Below are positions 22,180 through 34,202 of a stretch of DNA of 64,000 nucleotides, piece after piece. The stretch's first letter is position 1. Each line of letters starts with the position of its first letter. The notes beneath the pieces are model-generated. The model was not told the origin of the DNA. It did not search any database and worked only from the letters and a program-made list of their open reading frames with translations. The stretch covers positions 1,598,534 through 1,662,533 of the forward strand of contig BQUP01000002.1 of the NCBI GenBank assembly GCA_022835595.1. The letters are read 5' to 3'. The position numbers and the translations under genes are program-made. The stretch comes from Cystobasidium ongulense. Taxonomy: Eukaryota; Basidiomycota; Cystobasidiomycetes; Cystobasidiales; Cystobasidiaceae.

Positions 22180-23907
22180 ATGCACTCGAACAGCAGGAAC
22201 CGTTCCAAAGATGGTTTCGCTGTCAATCTACAGCTGTCGTCTCGCCCGTCGCTTGACCTCGCAAGGCCGGTAACGACCTCCAAGGCCATTCTCCTCCATC
22301 CGGGATACCGCAGGTGGATGCAGTATGGCCTGCTTGCTGCAGAAATATGCCTTTGCAGCCTCATCATCGCCAAGATCCCTTGTCAGTACATCTCTGCTCG
22401 TCTTACGTAGGCCGGTCTGTTGAGTAGTCTCTCCACCAGTCACCAACATCGACTGGAAAGCCTACATGGAGCAGGTACAATCATTTCTCAAAGGCGAGCG
22501 AAACTATCGCAAAATCAGAGGTGACACTGGTCCACTGGTGTACGCTATACTCTCCATCGGTAATTCTGTCCGATTCAACGCTGAGTACTTGCAATAAACC
22601 AGCTATCCGGGAGGCTTTCTTTGGATCTTCACATTATTCTACTACCTTTGTGACCAAGGTCAGGCCATACAAAGGGCGCAAATTATTTTCGCTGGCATAT
22701 ACATTGCCACGCTTTGGGTTGTCTTCAAACTGTACTCTTACGATACCAGGGCAAGCTTGCCGCCCCAGGTCCTCTCGTCTTTGTCCTCCTTGCTGATCTG
22801 TCGCCAAGTCTAGATTCCGCCATACGCCTATGTCTTTCTTACCCTCTCCAGACGACTACACTCTCTCTACATCCTACGATGTTTCAACGACTGTGTCGTC
22901 AGCCTATTTCTCTACTCATCCATACTTGCGCTCTGCAAGCGCCGTTGGACACTCAGCAGCGTTCTAATCAGGTGAGTTGAATGAGTCGTTACAGGGTGTA
23001 GGCATTGGGCATTCGGCTGATCCGGGACGTGTGTCCCAGTCTGGCTCTCTCCGTGAAAATGAATGTGCTGCTTGTGGCCCCGGCCTATGGCTTGATTCTG
23101 TTCGCCAGTACTGGGTTGACGAAGACACTAAAGTTAGGTGCGGTGGCTTTTGGCGTTCAGGTAAGTATCTACATTTCTCGACTTCAGTAAATTTACGAAA
23201 CTCTTATGTGTCATATCTGCCAAACAGATGCTAGTAGGCTTGCCTTTTCTCGTTGAAGACTGGAGAGCATACTTTTCCCGGGCGTTCGAGTTCACCAGGG
23301 TCTTCATCCCGTATTGGTCGGTCAACTGGCGCTTTCTTCCGGACAACATCTTCCTGTCCCGATCCTTTGCGTTGACCTTGCTAGCGTGCCACGGAGTCAC
23401 CTTGATAGTCGCTGCTATGCTGTGGTGTCGGCCGCTTGGAGGTTTGAAGACGGTAATTACGCGTGCGATACGCTATCCCAGCCACCCTGCAAGCCTTGGG
23501 AGAACCCCTTCACCAAGATGTGAGGCCTGACATACTATTCGAGTAGGTTAGGGGCTAAATCGACTTTTGTATTCACAGACATGGTAACAGTCCTGTTCAG
23601 CTGCAATATCATCGGAATGCTGTTTGCGCGTTCTATACACTACCAATTCTACGCATGGGAAGCGCACCAACTGGTTTTCTTGCTGTGGCAGACACGACTG
23701 CCTCTGCCTGCTAAGTAGGTGTTCTTTGTACGCGCTGCTGGAGCTTCCGCTCAATTTTACGCTATCTACAGACTTGCTCTTTTGATAGGCATAGAGGTGG
23801 GATACGAGACATTCCCCTCCAGTGCACTTTCGTCGGCTGCGCTGGTCGCGTCGCATGCGTGTCTCGTACTGGCGGTGCTCGGGCAGGTCGACTGGGATGC
23901 CCTCTAG
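22180..23907 (+). CDS. ALG3: Dol-P-Man:Man5GlcNAc2-PP-Dol alpha-1,3-mannosyltransferase
   Basis: Multi-exon gene starting [12 protein letters not shown]. The ALG3 hallmark is present: [20 protein letters not shown] and then [15 protein letters not shown], followed by [19 protein letters not shown]. Many hydrophobic segments follow, including [36 protein letters not shown] and the conserved [19 protein letters not shown]. Near the end come [21 protein letters not shown] and ETFPSS. The enzyme adds the first luminal alpha-1,3-mannose to the lipid-linked N-glycan precursor in the ER membrane (family knowledge). Introns interrupt the hallmark twice and both splices keep the frame. GAA1 follows on the same strand after 298 nt. 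Confidence 0.95.
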
Positions 23908-24205
23908 CTGAGCTCTACCTTGGTGTGCAGTCCACCTGCTAGGTGGGACTCGCTGTAAATGATTAAACTTGCCTGTGCTATATACTGGTGCACGTGATCA
24001 GTCGGAGTATATAGACCTGCATCTACCATTCCAGCGAAGCGAGTGCGATGAAGCCTGAATGCCATGTGCAGTTGATTGTGCGAGTAGGACTCCTCGCTGA
24101 TGATTGTATTTCCTTGCGTGTTGCATTGTGGATCCGAAAGCCATCGCGCATGCAAAGCGCCAGTCGTGCTCGCACTTGCACCTACTCAATTCCGAGAAAG
24201 AGCGG

Positions 24206-26548
24206 ATGGAGATGGACGTCGCAAGCACGCATGCAGCGTCAAGTAACCGCATACGGCCGCTGCTGACGAGGCTCGCTGCTCGCTTCAAACGGCCCTCGTC
24301 GCCCGCAGAGGCTGCACGCGCAAGAGCAAGACGCCAGACTGCAGTCCTCGCAAAAGCAGCTGCAGCACTGCCGTACTTGCAGTGAGCAGCTCACGAGCAG
24401 ACAATTAGCTCTATTCTTACTGTATATCCTTCCAGACTCGCTCTCGCGGTCGCTGGCCTGCTGCAGTTCCTCGCTATTCCCTTGCCCATCTCGCAACTGC
24501 TCAAGAAGTCGTACATCGACGAGAATGCCTTCCAGCCTGGCCAGGTGTGCTCTTACTCTGCATATACTTGCCAGTATCTATGCTGACCCCCTTTGCAGGT
24601 CAACACCTACTTCAGCTGGTCCGACGTCTCTGCCGCAGACCGCTATGCCGAAGGGCTGCAGGCGTTTGTGAGCAGCAACGAGTCTATCGCGTGAGCAAGA
24701 CAGGCAGTCTTGGTTTATGGAGACGCTGATCTTAATGAATTGAATCGATGGGTCCAGCCGAAGCGACTACATCGTGCAGCAGCTTCAAGAGCAAGGTCTA
24801 TCGGGCTTTGTCCAGGGCTATCAGACCCATATGCGCGAGGTAGGCCATCTACACCGTATTGGCAGAGCGTCTTCTGACACGAAATCCAGGTTCATTTAAC
24901 TGGACGGAATGTATACACAAGATTGCAATCACCCAAGACTTCAGGCGCAGAAGTCATTGTCCTGTGCGCCCCATGGAACAGTCGCGAGGCAGGAATGAAG
25001 AATGTCAGAGGCACTGCCACGCTGTTGGCTTTAGCTAAGCATCTTCAAAGTATGTGGCAGTTCACAGGGTACCGCGGTATGGTGAGCTGACCTTGCGTAA
25101 AGGACTTTCCATGTGGTCCAAAGACATTATACTTCTCTTCAGCGATGGCGACACGGAAGGTACACAAGCATGGCTTCGTGCTTACCATGGAGTGACCGGT
25201 AAGTCTCCGCTTCTCGAGCTAAACTCTCAAAGTCTCGTATCACTGACAAGTGCTTCTGCAGAGCACAATGATGGCCCTCTGCCTGTCGGTGGTGGCTCTA
25301 TCTGGAGCGCAATCACCCTCGACTATCCACACCACTCTTTCTCACACATCGGACTGTACTATGGTAAGTATCGTTTTTACATTCGCCTGCAATGGAACTT
25401 TGATCTCAGTCCTCTTGGCAGATGGGGTGAATGGACGTCTTCCTAATCTAGACGTCGTCCACGGTGCAGCACACATTGTCAAGTGGGTCGGTGGAGTACC
25501 CGTCCGACTACACAATCAAACAAGTGTAGAAACCCCTGCGCAATACGACACCACAAGCTTCGTCACTCACTACACTCAAAGGGCCAAGGGAGTGCTTCAA
25601 CAAACATTACATTCAGCAAGTACGCTGCCTAGCGGCGCCGAAGGCTTATTCGCGCAGTGAGTACTGTCATTTATCATGTTGAGTAAAGAACCATTAAACA
25701 GGCTCTATGCAGATATGGTATCGATTCCATTGCGTTCTTTGCTGTTCCAGCCGAAGGGCCACACGGCTTCTATGATATTGGCAGGTGAGTTGCGGTCTAG
25801 AATGCCCGCATAGCGCAGGTCGTCAGCTGAACTTCTCGCCAGAATCATGGAAAGCATGGCAAGAGCTTTCAATAATCTGACCGAGCGGTTGCACGCGTCT
25901 TTCCTCCTATACCTACTGCCAGAGCCCTTCCAGTTCCTTTCAGTCGCAACCTATCTGTCGGCACCCATTCTCATTGGCGCAGCACTGACCATTGCTGGCC
26001 TACGGCTATGGCGACAATGCTCAAGCCAAGCTAGGACAGGGGTCTGGCAGACTATCAGTATCGCATACGCAGTTGGAGGCATTCTCCTCTGTTGCGATCA
26101 GCACGGAGTGAGTAATCAGATCAAACCGTTGTAGCATATACTGACTTCCTACCAGCTTGATCCCGTCTTTACGAACACATTCTTGGCAGTCGCTCTCGTT
26201 GGTCTCGTCTCCGTAAAGTCGGCAAGCGCAGCAGCTGCATTACCTCTAGGCTGCCTTGTTTGTGGCATGCTTATATCGGTTACGTCTATACTCAATTACG
26301 GTTTGGGGACTAGTATGGCTCTGATGGCCGGTATGCCATGTCTAGCAGCAGTGTATAGTCCCGCGCGACGGAAAGGCGGGACTCAAAGTAGGGGCGTGAT
26401 CAGTCTCGCTCTCGCCCTGTGCGTTTCCGGGACGATGCATCAGTATTCGGGTTTGAGGCCGAACTTTGTCAAAATATCAGGACTAGCTCCTATTATCCTC
26501 TACCTGGGGCTTATACCAATATGGCTGCAAATAGCCATTGTAGCATAG
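24206..26548 (+). CDS. GAA1: GPI transamidase subunit GAA1
   Basis: Multi-exon gene; start MEMDVASTHAASSNRIRPLL at 24206, with a second in-frame Met two codons on. A basic N-terminus precedes the first membrane segment (LALAVAGLLQFLAIPLP). The luminal M28-peptidase-like domain follows with YAEGLQAFV, GRNVYTRLQSPK, VLCAPWNSREAGMKNVRGTA, SKDIILLFSDGDTEGTQAWL and the PNLDVVHGAAHIV stretch. Near the end of the domain is YGIDSIAFFAVPAEGPHGFYD. Several C-terminal membrane helices complete the family layout. GAA1 acts in the ER transamidase that attaches GPI anchors to proteins (family knowledge), a step the two lipase-like proteins at the left of the window would need. Confidence 0.93.
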
Positions 26549-26619
26549 ACAGTGGAATCAAGAAACGCATGTAGCTTGTTGTTGTATCTATTTTGGCATG
26601 TAGGACGGTAAGCCTTCTA

Positions 26620-28123
26620 TTACATAGAATCCAGATTTATCCAGCACTCTTGACCATTCACGCAGGCCTCGATGAAGGCTAAGTCTAGCATGGCCTTGCG
26701 AGTGGTGTTGGACGCCGTTTTGCCCTTGTTGTCCTTTAAATCTGAGACAGCTTTGGCAAAAGCTCTAATCTCGTTACGGACTCCCACGGATGGGAAGCGT
26801 CTGTAACACACGGTCAGAGGATGTATAAAGTACAGATCTAAAAGGCGTACTCACTCTATTACAGGTGTTGTATTTTCCGTATGCATAGATAGGCGCCACC
26901 CACCCTCGCTTTCACTTGCAGCGACAAGCTCGATGTGTCCTTTTTCGCAGCTGATAATGGTTTCTGTCTTGCTCAGAGTGGGCGCAGCACCCATAGATAT
27001 CATTAAAGTCTGTGGGTGCCCAGAGGGTTGGTCAACGTTTTTTTCGTAAGTCCATTGTATAGATACTCACCCCGTCTATGCCACTTTCCGTCTTGAAAGT
27101 CGCGGAACATGTATCTTTAGGAGCGAGATGTTTCCAGTGAGATGACGAACTTCCATTCACGCTCGCAACGGGCCCCAGCATGGCAGCGATTCCAGCAGCG
27201 AAATGAACTCCTCCGTCTAGCAAGAAGCCACCTTGGTATTCAGGGACAGTTCGCCAGGATGTCGCTGAGATCCATGTTTCAGTACAGCGTCTCACAACTT
27301 CTTCGAAGGTAGATGGCCTTACAATGGTATTTTGAGCCCTCCTTTACGTGAATAAACACAGTTTGCTGAAGGAAGTGTACTTTACCTAATTTTCCACTTT
27401 TCAAAATTTCCCGGACTCGTTGATATCTGGGTTCATGGTAGAATTCTTAAGTACAGGAATTAGCCTGTTTTTTTCTGAAGCACAAGTATCTGGGCATGAC
27501 ATACGTTCGGCAACCTCCCAGATCAGGCCTTTGCTCTGATAGGTGTTTTCATATTCGGCGATAAGCTCTCTTGCACGCGCTACGGTCGGTGCGATCGGCT
27601 TTTCGGATAGAACATGCTTTCCAGCTACAAAGCATTGGAGAATTAGGTCTGGTTGCGATGTTACTGTAGGATTGTGATGTAAATACAAACTGTGGTACGA
27701 AATATCGAGTTTTTAGGGCTTACTAGGTAGTGCCATTATGACAGCATCGATATCGCTGCGAGCTAGGAGTGTTTGCAATCCATCTTCTCCCGAATAGAGC
27801 TCGGTCTCAATGCCATGCTCTGAGTGTGCGCAGGTCTGAAAGTCTTTCGCTGAGCTTTCGGATCTCGACCAGTTTGCGAGTAGAGTAAGAGAAGTCGCGG
27901 ATTGCGCAATTGCCGGCAAGTGGGCTGATCAGCAGACGATTGTCAGCTCCGATAAATGAACAGAATCTCTTCATTGTATGTATGTCCCACCTTCCTGCAA
28001 TAAAAGATGTACCTTGTCAGCTGAAGGTCCCCAAAGTTTCCAAAAAAAGGTCGACGTCAATGCTACCTTTGCGAAGATTCCGCTGCCGAGCATTGCGACG
28101 CGGATGGGTTGACTGGTGCTCAT
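26620..28123 (-). CDS. Gfo/Idh/MocA-family NAD(P)-dependent oxidoreductase
   Basis: Minus-strand gene with several short introns; start MSTSQPIRVAMLGSGIFAKV at 28123. The N-terminal Rossmann fold shows the GSGIFA glycine loop, the segment LLANWSRS, DIDAVIMALPS, and the family EKP signature in VLSEKPIAPTVARARELI. The C-terminal alpha/beta domain includes EVVRRCTETW, WRTVPEYQGGFLLDGGVHFAAG and a late helix NEIRAFAKAVSDLK. Members oxidise or reduce sugars, inositols and dihydrodiols; the substrate cannot be read from the sequence. It lies 280 nt from the zinc alcohol dehydrogenase gene on the same strand. An open frame from 28243 reaches further upstream but lacks a better start. Confidence 0.85.
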
Positions 28124-28402
28124 TTCGGCCACAGATGCAAGAGTCAGTGTGTGATAATATGGAATCAAATGCAGTTGGGAGAAGGCAAACGATGAAGCTC
28201 GACTTGAAATCCTGCAAAGCCGTGAGCGAGAAGCGTCGATCATTATACACGTGACAACGTGAGGAGATCTTCCCGACCCTCAAGAACTTGACTATTGTAA
28301 CTCTCCAGTCGATTCACAATTCCTCCCCAACACCTGTCTCTACTCCTACATCTGGAACAAGTGACGTTGGACTTTCCCTATGCCTCCATGTCTCCTAAGT
28401 AT

Positions 28403-30140
28403 TCACTTGAACTGTATAATGGGTTTGATGACCTATGCAAAGACACAGCATGTCAGCCAAGACCTGATAGGAATGACATGTGAACGTACAGATCCGTCGT
28501 GCATAGCATGTATAGCTTCATCCATCTGCTTGTATGAATATACCTTGGAGATCTTGTCGATAGGAAATTTGCCATCCTTGTACATCTGCACCAGCTTGGG
28601 AATGTAGTGGGGCGGATTGCTATCACCCTCCGAAACCCCATAGTACGTCTTAGTAAAGCAGACAGCCTCGTGTATAGGAATGTTGTTGGTAGGTCCTGGG
28701 CCCGGTGTACCTACGGAGGAAGGCGGTCAATGGCTGGAAAACGATTCCTGGCGGGCCTCAATTTACCTAATTGAACCATCTTGCCGAAAGGACCCAAACT
28801 CTGAAGGTGACAAGACAGTTAGAACCTATAGGCGTCTAAAACTGAGATGTTGCAACCTACCTCCCATCCAGCTTTAATGCAAGGAGCAGCACCAGTAGCT
28901 TCAACAACATAGTCGCATCCTCCGTCAGTGAGCTCTTTGACCTGCTTGACGACATCTACACCAAGTGAAGCCGATGGATCAGGATTGTCTCAATGTAATC
29001 TACATTGAACGGCAGTACATACCCGTCTTTCCATTAATCGAATGAGTAGCCCCAAGGGTTTTGGCAAGCTCTAGCCTGTTGTCGACAATATCGACCACAA
29101 TGATAGTCTTGATTTTGGCAAAAGCAGCACCAAAGACGGCTGCCATACCGACAGCACCAGCACCAAAGATGACGATGGACGACTCTTCAGGGTTCTCAGG
29201 CTTGAGCACTGCGTTTTGACGATACAATGCTCAGCATACCTACCCAGCACGATTTCGCTAGTGCTTGGAAGGAGCACCTACCATTCAAGACCGCACCGGA
29301 GCCCGTCTGCATACCACAGCCTAAATAAAAGCTTTTCAGCTCAATCTTCCTCCTCAGGAACTCGTGTAACTCACCTAGCGGGCTCATGAGGACAAGATCA
29401 GTATCATCGGGCACCTTTGTGACCGAAGATTCGACGACTAATGCGTGTTTCCCGAAGGTACTCTGACCGAAGAATGTTCCATGAATGCGCTTTCCGTTGA
29501 GTGTAGCGCTGGTATTTGAGCCATCTGGACGGAGTCTTCCAAAGTTGAGTTCTGTCCAGGTCTGAAAGGCGAGGTAGAATCACAAGGAATGAATACGTGC
29601 GCATGTACGGATGTAATGCAATGGACCTATGAATCCTGACGAGAGATGCAACTCACCTTGCAAGCAGCGGGATGGCCAGCTCGGCAGATCTTGCACTTTT
29701 GGTCGTACGAAAAGGAAAGCAGAACGCTATCTCCTTCTTTGACGCGTGTGACCGCCTTGCCTACTTTTATGACCTTGCCGGATCCTTCGTGACCGACAAT
29801 GTTGGGGAAGGGACTTGGAAATGCGCCGTTTGCAATGAGGAGGTCGGCTGTGGTCACGAGAAAGATGGAGGGATTGTTATCAGATGCACATAGCCAGGTA
29901 TCTTCGGATATAGGAATGCGTTCTTCTCCGCTTTCCGATGCTGTGCTCGCTTACTATGGCAAAGTCCACAGGCGACGACTGCAGACGGACTCCATTCAGC
30001 TATGAGCGAGACATGTCTTGTTTCAGCAGCCCACCTTCGACCAGGACTTCCTCGTCTTGTGGATCATCAAGCTCGACGGTCTCGAGCTTGAAGTCGGAGT
30101 TGACCTGCTCGAGCACAAAGGCTTCCGTAGTGGTGGGCAT
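28403..30140 (-). CDS. zinc-dependent alcohol dehydrogenase (MDR family, aryl-alcohol type likely)
   Basis: Start [20 protein letters not shown] at 30140. After splicing the catalytic zinc site reads [13 protein letters not shown], with introns falling within this motif, followed by [16 protein letters not shown] and a structural-zinc loop [13 protein letters not shown]. The loop keeps three of the usual four cysteines. The nucleotide fold has [39 protein letters not shown] and the [12 protein letters not shown] strand. The last exon encodes VIKPIIQFK with stop at 28403-28405. GHEG-type ADHs of this length (about 375 aa) often act on aromatic alcohols, but the substrate is inferred. It is divergent from a carboxymuconate cyclase gene and adjacent to another oxidoreductase, suggesting shared catabolic use. 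Confidence 0.88.
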
Positions 30141-30748
30141 GGCTGGCGGCAGGAATGCGGGTGGTACAAGTCCAATGTGGAGTCGGTACAAGAAGGATCA
30201 AAGTGAGCCGGAGCTTCCGCAGCGTCGTCTACGAGCGGGAGAAAGATGTCTCGTCGCGGCGGATGTCGCTCCGGGGCCGCGCTCGAGAGCTCGGTGGCGT
30301 CGCAGGCCGGTCCTCGGTTTCGTGTGGAGCCTGCTTGGATCCGAATATCCAGCTGGTCATCTTCACAGACATACTGGAGACTGCATACGGGGGTAGATGA
30401 CCTTGAATGATCAGCTTACGTTCGCATTGGGCTGAAGACTGACACGAAAGAGTGACCCAATGCCAGCGAGCATGCATGCATATATACTGTCTGGCTTGAT
30501 GCTTTAATATGATCGTTCAAGACTGACAGAAGTCCTTGCCTGCGTGTATACTGCGTGGATACTGCGTGTGTTCCTGCCTTCCTTCTGTACTGACTGTGGC
30601 TTTCCAAGCTTGCTCCATGCCTTGAGTTAGGCCAGCGGAATCAAGTCACGTTTTTCTTTCTTCGGCAGGGCTTGCCGGAAGAAGTGTTCAAGAAGATCTT
30701 CTTTCTTCTTTCAACATTTCCTCCTCACCTCGTTTCTGGACAGCAAGC
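30141..30748. promoter_or_regulatory. divergent promoter, alcohol dehydrogenase / carboxymuconate cyclase
   Basis: 608 nt between the two ATGs. A GCATGCATGCATATATAC block near 30470-30488 is a palindromic and TATA-like candidate. No other gene is seen; longer open frames here cross the ADH first exon and have no family features. Confidence 0.45.
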
Positions 30749-32471
30749 ATGCAGGCTACAATAGGGCAGACAGTCAGCCAACCTTCACGCCTGCTATCCT
30801 GATCCCCGCTGACTCTTCTCCCGGCAGCAGCTGCGCGACACCCTGCAAGCCGCAGAGACTCGCGCCCAACTAGCTTTCCGCGCTGGGGTCCACTTTATTG
30901 TATCCGGTAAGTTTCGTGCTCCACCACCTGGAAGGCTATCGGCTAATCTGCCCTCGTCTCGCAGGCTCGTTCAAGTCGACCGCTCTGTACTTGCTCGCAT
31001 TCGACCCAGTGCAGCGGACGCTGAGTGTTGCATCGACCGTTGAAGCCTATGGACCGCATCAATACCTCGCTACAAATGCTGCGAGAGACCGCCTCTACGC
31101 AACAACGTGGGCTTCTCCTCCCATACTTTCCTCGTGGGCAGTAGAGCTCGACCGATTACCCTCGTCTTCGGATCCTGCATACCTCAAGCAAGCCCCACAG
31201 CTTACACACCTGAACAATGCTGATATATGTACGCTGTCACTGATCACTGCCTGCTCTCCTTGCATGGCTGCTGAAACGCTGCCTCCCTGCCTCGCCTCAC
31301 AGTCGCCACGTCTTCATACATCTCGGTCACAAACTCGACAATCTACTCCGCAGGCGGTCCTACCGCCGAGCTACACAAGATCCGTCAGGATGGTGGATAT
31401 GGAGAGAAAATACAGCAATTGCAGTATGTCACCGACGCCGAAATGAGCACGACCGACAGGACTAGAAAGGCATTGGTAGGTCGCGTAGGGCAGAACAAGA
31501 AGTAACCACTGACCAACTCCGTCTATCTGTCCTGCACAGAGAGTCGGCTCGCATGGCTTTGATCTTATTCCGGATGGTCGGGCATTTGTACCTCATCTGT
31601 ACGTCAATACGAGAGTCTCCCGCAGCAATATCTTCAGAGCATGCAAACTGACCTGCTTCAAGGGGACGCAATTCGATATTCATGTACGAGCAAGATGACC
31701 TTACACTCGAAGGCAAACTGCATCTCCTGGATGAAGTCATATCCCCAAGAAAAGAAGACGGTCCCCGCCATGTGTGGCCTGCACGGGATGGAAAGTTGCT
31801 GTATGCCGTAAGTCAGTCAGTCCCTGCGGAACCAGCCGATACTGATGATGTACATGATTGTTCCCAATGACAGATCACCGAGCATAGTAAGTGGGAACAC
31901 CGCAGAAATCAGCTCACGTAGAACTTACAGTCCAAGCCCGCAGCTAATTATGTCGACGTGTACGAGATAAAGGCAAAGACGCTGAAACACATACAGTCCG
32001 GCAGTGTGGTTCCCCCAGGTTAGCTTCAGCCTGCCAAGCGAAGTATGCGCAATATAATGCTAAGTCACACTCCTATTACTCATAGGGGCGGATCGTCATA
32101 GCTACCGAGGTAATACCTTGCGTCTGTCGCGCGATGGAAAGTACCTCTTCGCTAGCACGAGAGGCAGTACCAAGGAAACACGCGGATATATCGCTGCTTT
32201 CGAGCTCGATTCGGATGGAAAGCTGGCAGATACGACAGCTGTCGCATACGAAGAGACACCCACCTCATGTGGGATAGCTGGAGCCATTGAACCTGCATTC
32301 TGGAAGGGCTCAGAAGGCATAGCTGCGCAGGATTACCTGCTGCATGTGGACGAAGAAGCAGGGTACGTAAGGGTACTAGGCTGGAGTGGGAATCTCAAGC
32401 GCTTCCAGGAGATAGCGAGCACCCGACTACCAGATGGAGCTACTGCTAGTCATGCAATCTGGCTTTCGTAG
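30749..32471 (+). CDS. 3-carboxy-cis,cis-muconate cyclase (fungal lactonizing enzyme)
   Basis: Seven-bladed propeller-type protein. After splicing it begins near MQATIGQT... and continues VHFIVSGSFKSTALYLLAFD, GPHQYLATN, LYATTW, a LMYEQDDLTLEGKL segment, then GPRHVWPARDGKLLYAV, NYVDVYEI, DRHSYRGNTLRLSRDGKYLF and PTSCGIAGAIEPAFW. It ends DGATASHAIWLS. The order and the GPRHVWP and SYRGNTLR signatures match the fungal carboxy-muconate cyclase family, which converts 3-carboxy-cis,cis-muconate to 3-carboxymuconolactone in the protocatechuate branch of the beta-ketoadipate pathway (family knowledge). The first exon and its weak GTCAGC donor are uncertain; the rest is clear. Confidence 0.85.
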
Positions 32472-32734
32472 TTATTATTGTTTCCTGGTGCAAATAAACA
32501 TGCACATCTATGCAGATATACCAAAGTTGAGAGTATACCTCGCTTCAATTACCAAACACCTGAACAATCGTCATGCTTGAATATTGACCAGTATCCGATA
32601 CCACCAATGCGTTCCTGCCCATAACAGATTACCAAACTATGCACGAAACTATTCCGCATTCGCCTATGACCGTTCGAACGTGCACAACAGCCTTCGACGT
32701 TTGCTTGCCCAGGTCAAAGACAAGCCCTCGCCTC

Positions 32735-33776
32735 CTACTGACTCTTCTTTTCTCTTCCGACAGGCATTGGCTTGATAGCTCGCTTGGATGAAGGGGTTGC
32801 AGCAGTAGCGGAGCGGCCGTTGCTCAGCTGAGGGGTGCCCTTGGGTACGAAGTGTGTCGAGACGACGCGGACAGTGTACATGGCTGTGAGGAAGACGACG
32901 ACGAGGGAACGAGCACCGAGAGCTGTCATGAAAGGAGCAGGTTTACCAACGAGGTAGGTGTTGACGTCCGAGTAGGCAGGGTTGCTGAAGGTAGCGATTC
33001 CGTAAAGGACTGCTGCGAGAGATCCTGCCCAGACGTCCATTGTAGGGACGATTCCGCTGGATGGCGAGTAGTGGATTTAGAGATATAGAAGGGTAGTAAG
33101 TATATAGGAGGAGCAGATGGCAAATGAAGTAACACTAACCCTTTCAGGAAAGCCGGAGTCTTCAAGGACCATTCGCTGTCCCAGACGCCAAAGAAGCCCG
33201 CAGCAGCACCACCACCGACCGAGCTGACTGCGCCCATGATGATCTGGGCCAGCAGGCTGTTTGCGACTGCAGGATTGGGGTGTGCTTTTACGGCGGAGAG
33301 GGCGCCGATGATTGCGCCGGACCTGCATATGGCGTCAATGGGGGCGAAGACGCTGTCCATGAGGATTGCCGAGGGCCACGAGAGAGGCGTGTAGGTGACG
33401 ATGGCGTTGGCGAGGATGTGGATGGAGCAGTAGATGATCCATGGGGTGGTGGAATAGAGCTGCGGCGGAGGCAGGCAGAGCAGGGTGTTGACCCAGAGCG
33501 CGCCTCCCCAGGCCTGGGGGAGAGGCATGTCACATCAGCAGAAGAGGGTGGTAGTAGGATGCAAGATGTGCGCACCATGACCAGGAAGCCAGCGAGGTGC
33601 TGTGCTCGAGGGAGCTTGTGGCCTGCAGCCTTGACCTTGGACGAGTAGACATGGCTGATCCGGAGGGCGTGGAGGCAGAGGGTCAGCGGGTAGGGGAAGT
33701 AGGCTGGGTGGAGGACGGTGTTTGAGAGGAGCTGGGTCGCCTCTGCAGCTGGCTTGAGGAGTGCTCTGTATGCCAT
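32735..33776 (-). CDS. multi-pass membrane protein, TRIC-type cation channel candidate
   Basis: Minus-strand gene starting MAYRALLKPAAEATQLL at 33776, three exons, about 280 aa. It has about seven hydrophobic segments: FLVMAWGGALWVNTLLCL, WIIYCSIHILANAIVTY, LLAQIIMGAVSSVGGGAAAG, VWAGSLAAVLYGIATF and others. The glycine triplet VGGGAAAG inside a helix, the compact size and the basic Ser/Lys/Arg tail (KRAIKPMPVGREKK) fit fungal trimeric intracellular cation channel homologues. I cannot name a diagnostic residue beyond these, so the call is by architecture. If correct, it would balance charge during ER or vacuolar calcium release (family knowledge). Convergent with the cyclase gene (263 nt). Confidence 0.5.
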
Positions 33777-34202
33777 GGTGGTTGTATGTACGTATCTTGA
33801 TGTACTGTAGGTGGTATAGAGGTGTATGGCTACCAGTCTGCAGAGGGACAAGGACGGCCGAGCAGAGGGAGTGCAGTCAGAGCAGAGCAGTCGTGTCAAT
33901 GACTGCTGCTACCTGCTTCTACCACCTTGACCATCGTATGTCCTGTCTTTGCTTGCATTCCTGCAGCGTGTAAACAATCAGCCGGGCATGTACTCTGTAT
34001 ATTCACCACTAGACATGCAAGCAGAGCAGCCTTCATTCACAGCCATCTTGACATACCATCAGCTACCACATCGCACTGCATTGCTCTCACTTCTTGCATA
34101 TTCCACCCATCCCTCCTGCTGCCTCTCTGCGCGTCGCCAATGTCAGCCGCGTCGTGCGTCTTCACCAACTGGAAGATATACACCACCACCTGATACGCTG
34201 CC
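33777..34202. promoter_or_regulatory. divergent promoter, TRIC-like gene / CTF8
   Basis: 426 nt between divergent ATGs. The CTF8-side leader is C/T/A-rich. No distinct element recognised. Confidence 0.4.
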
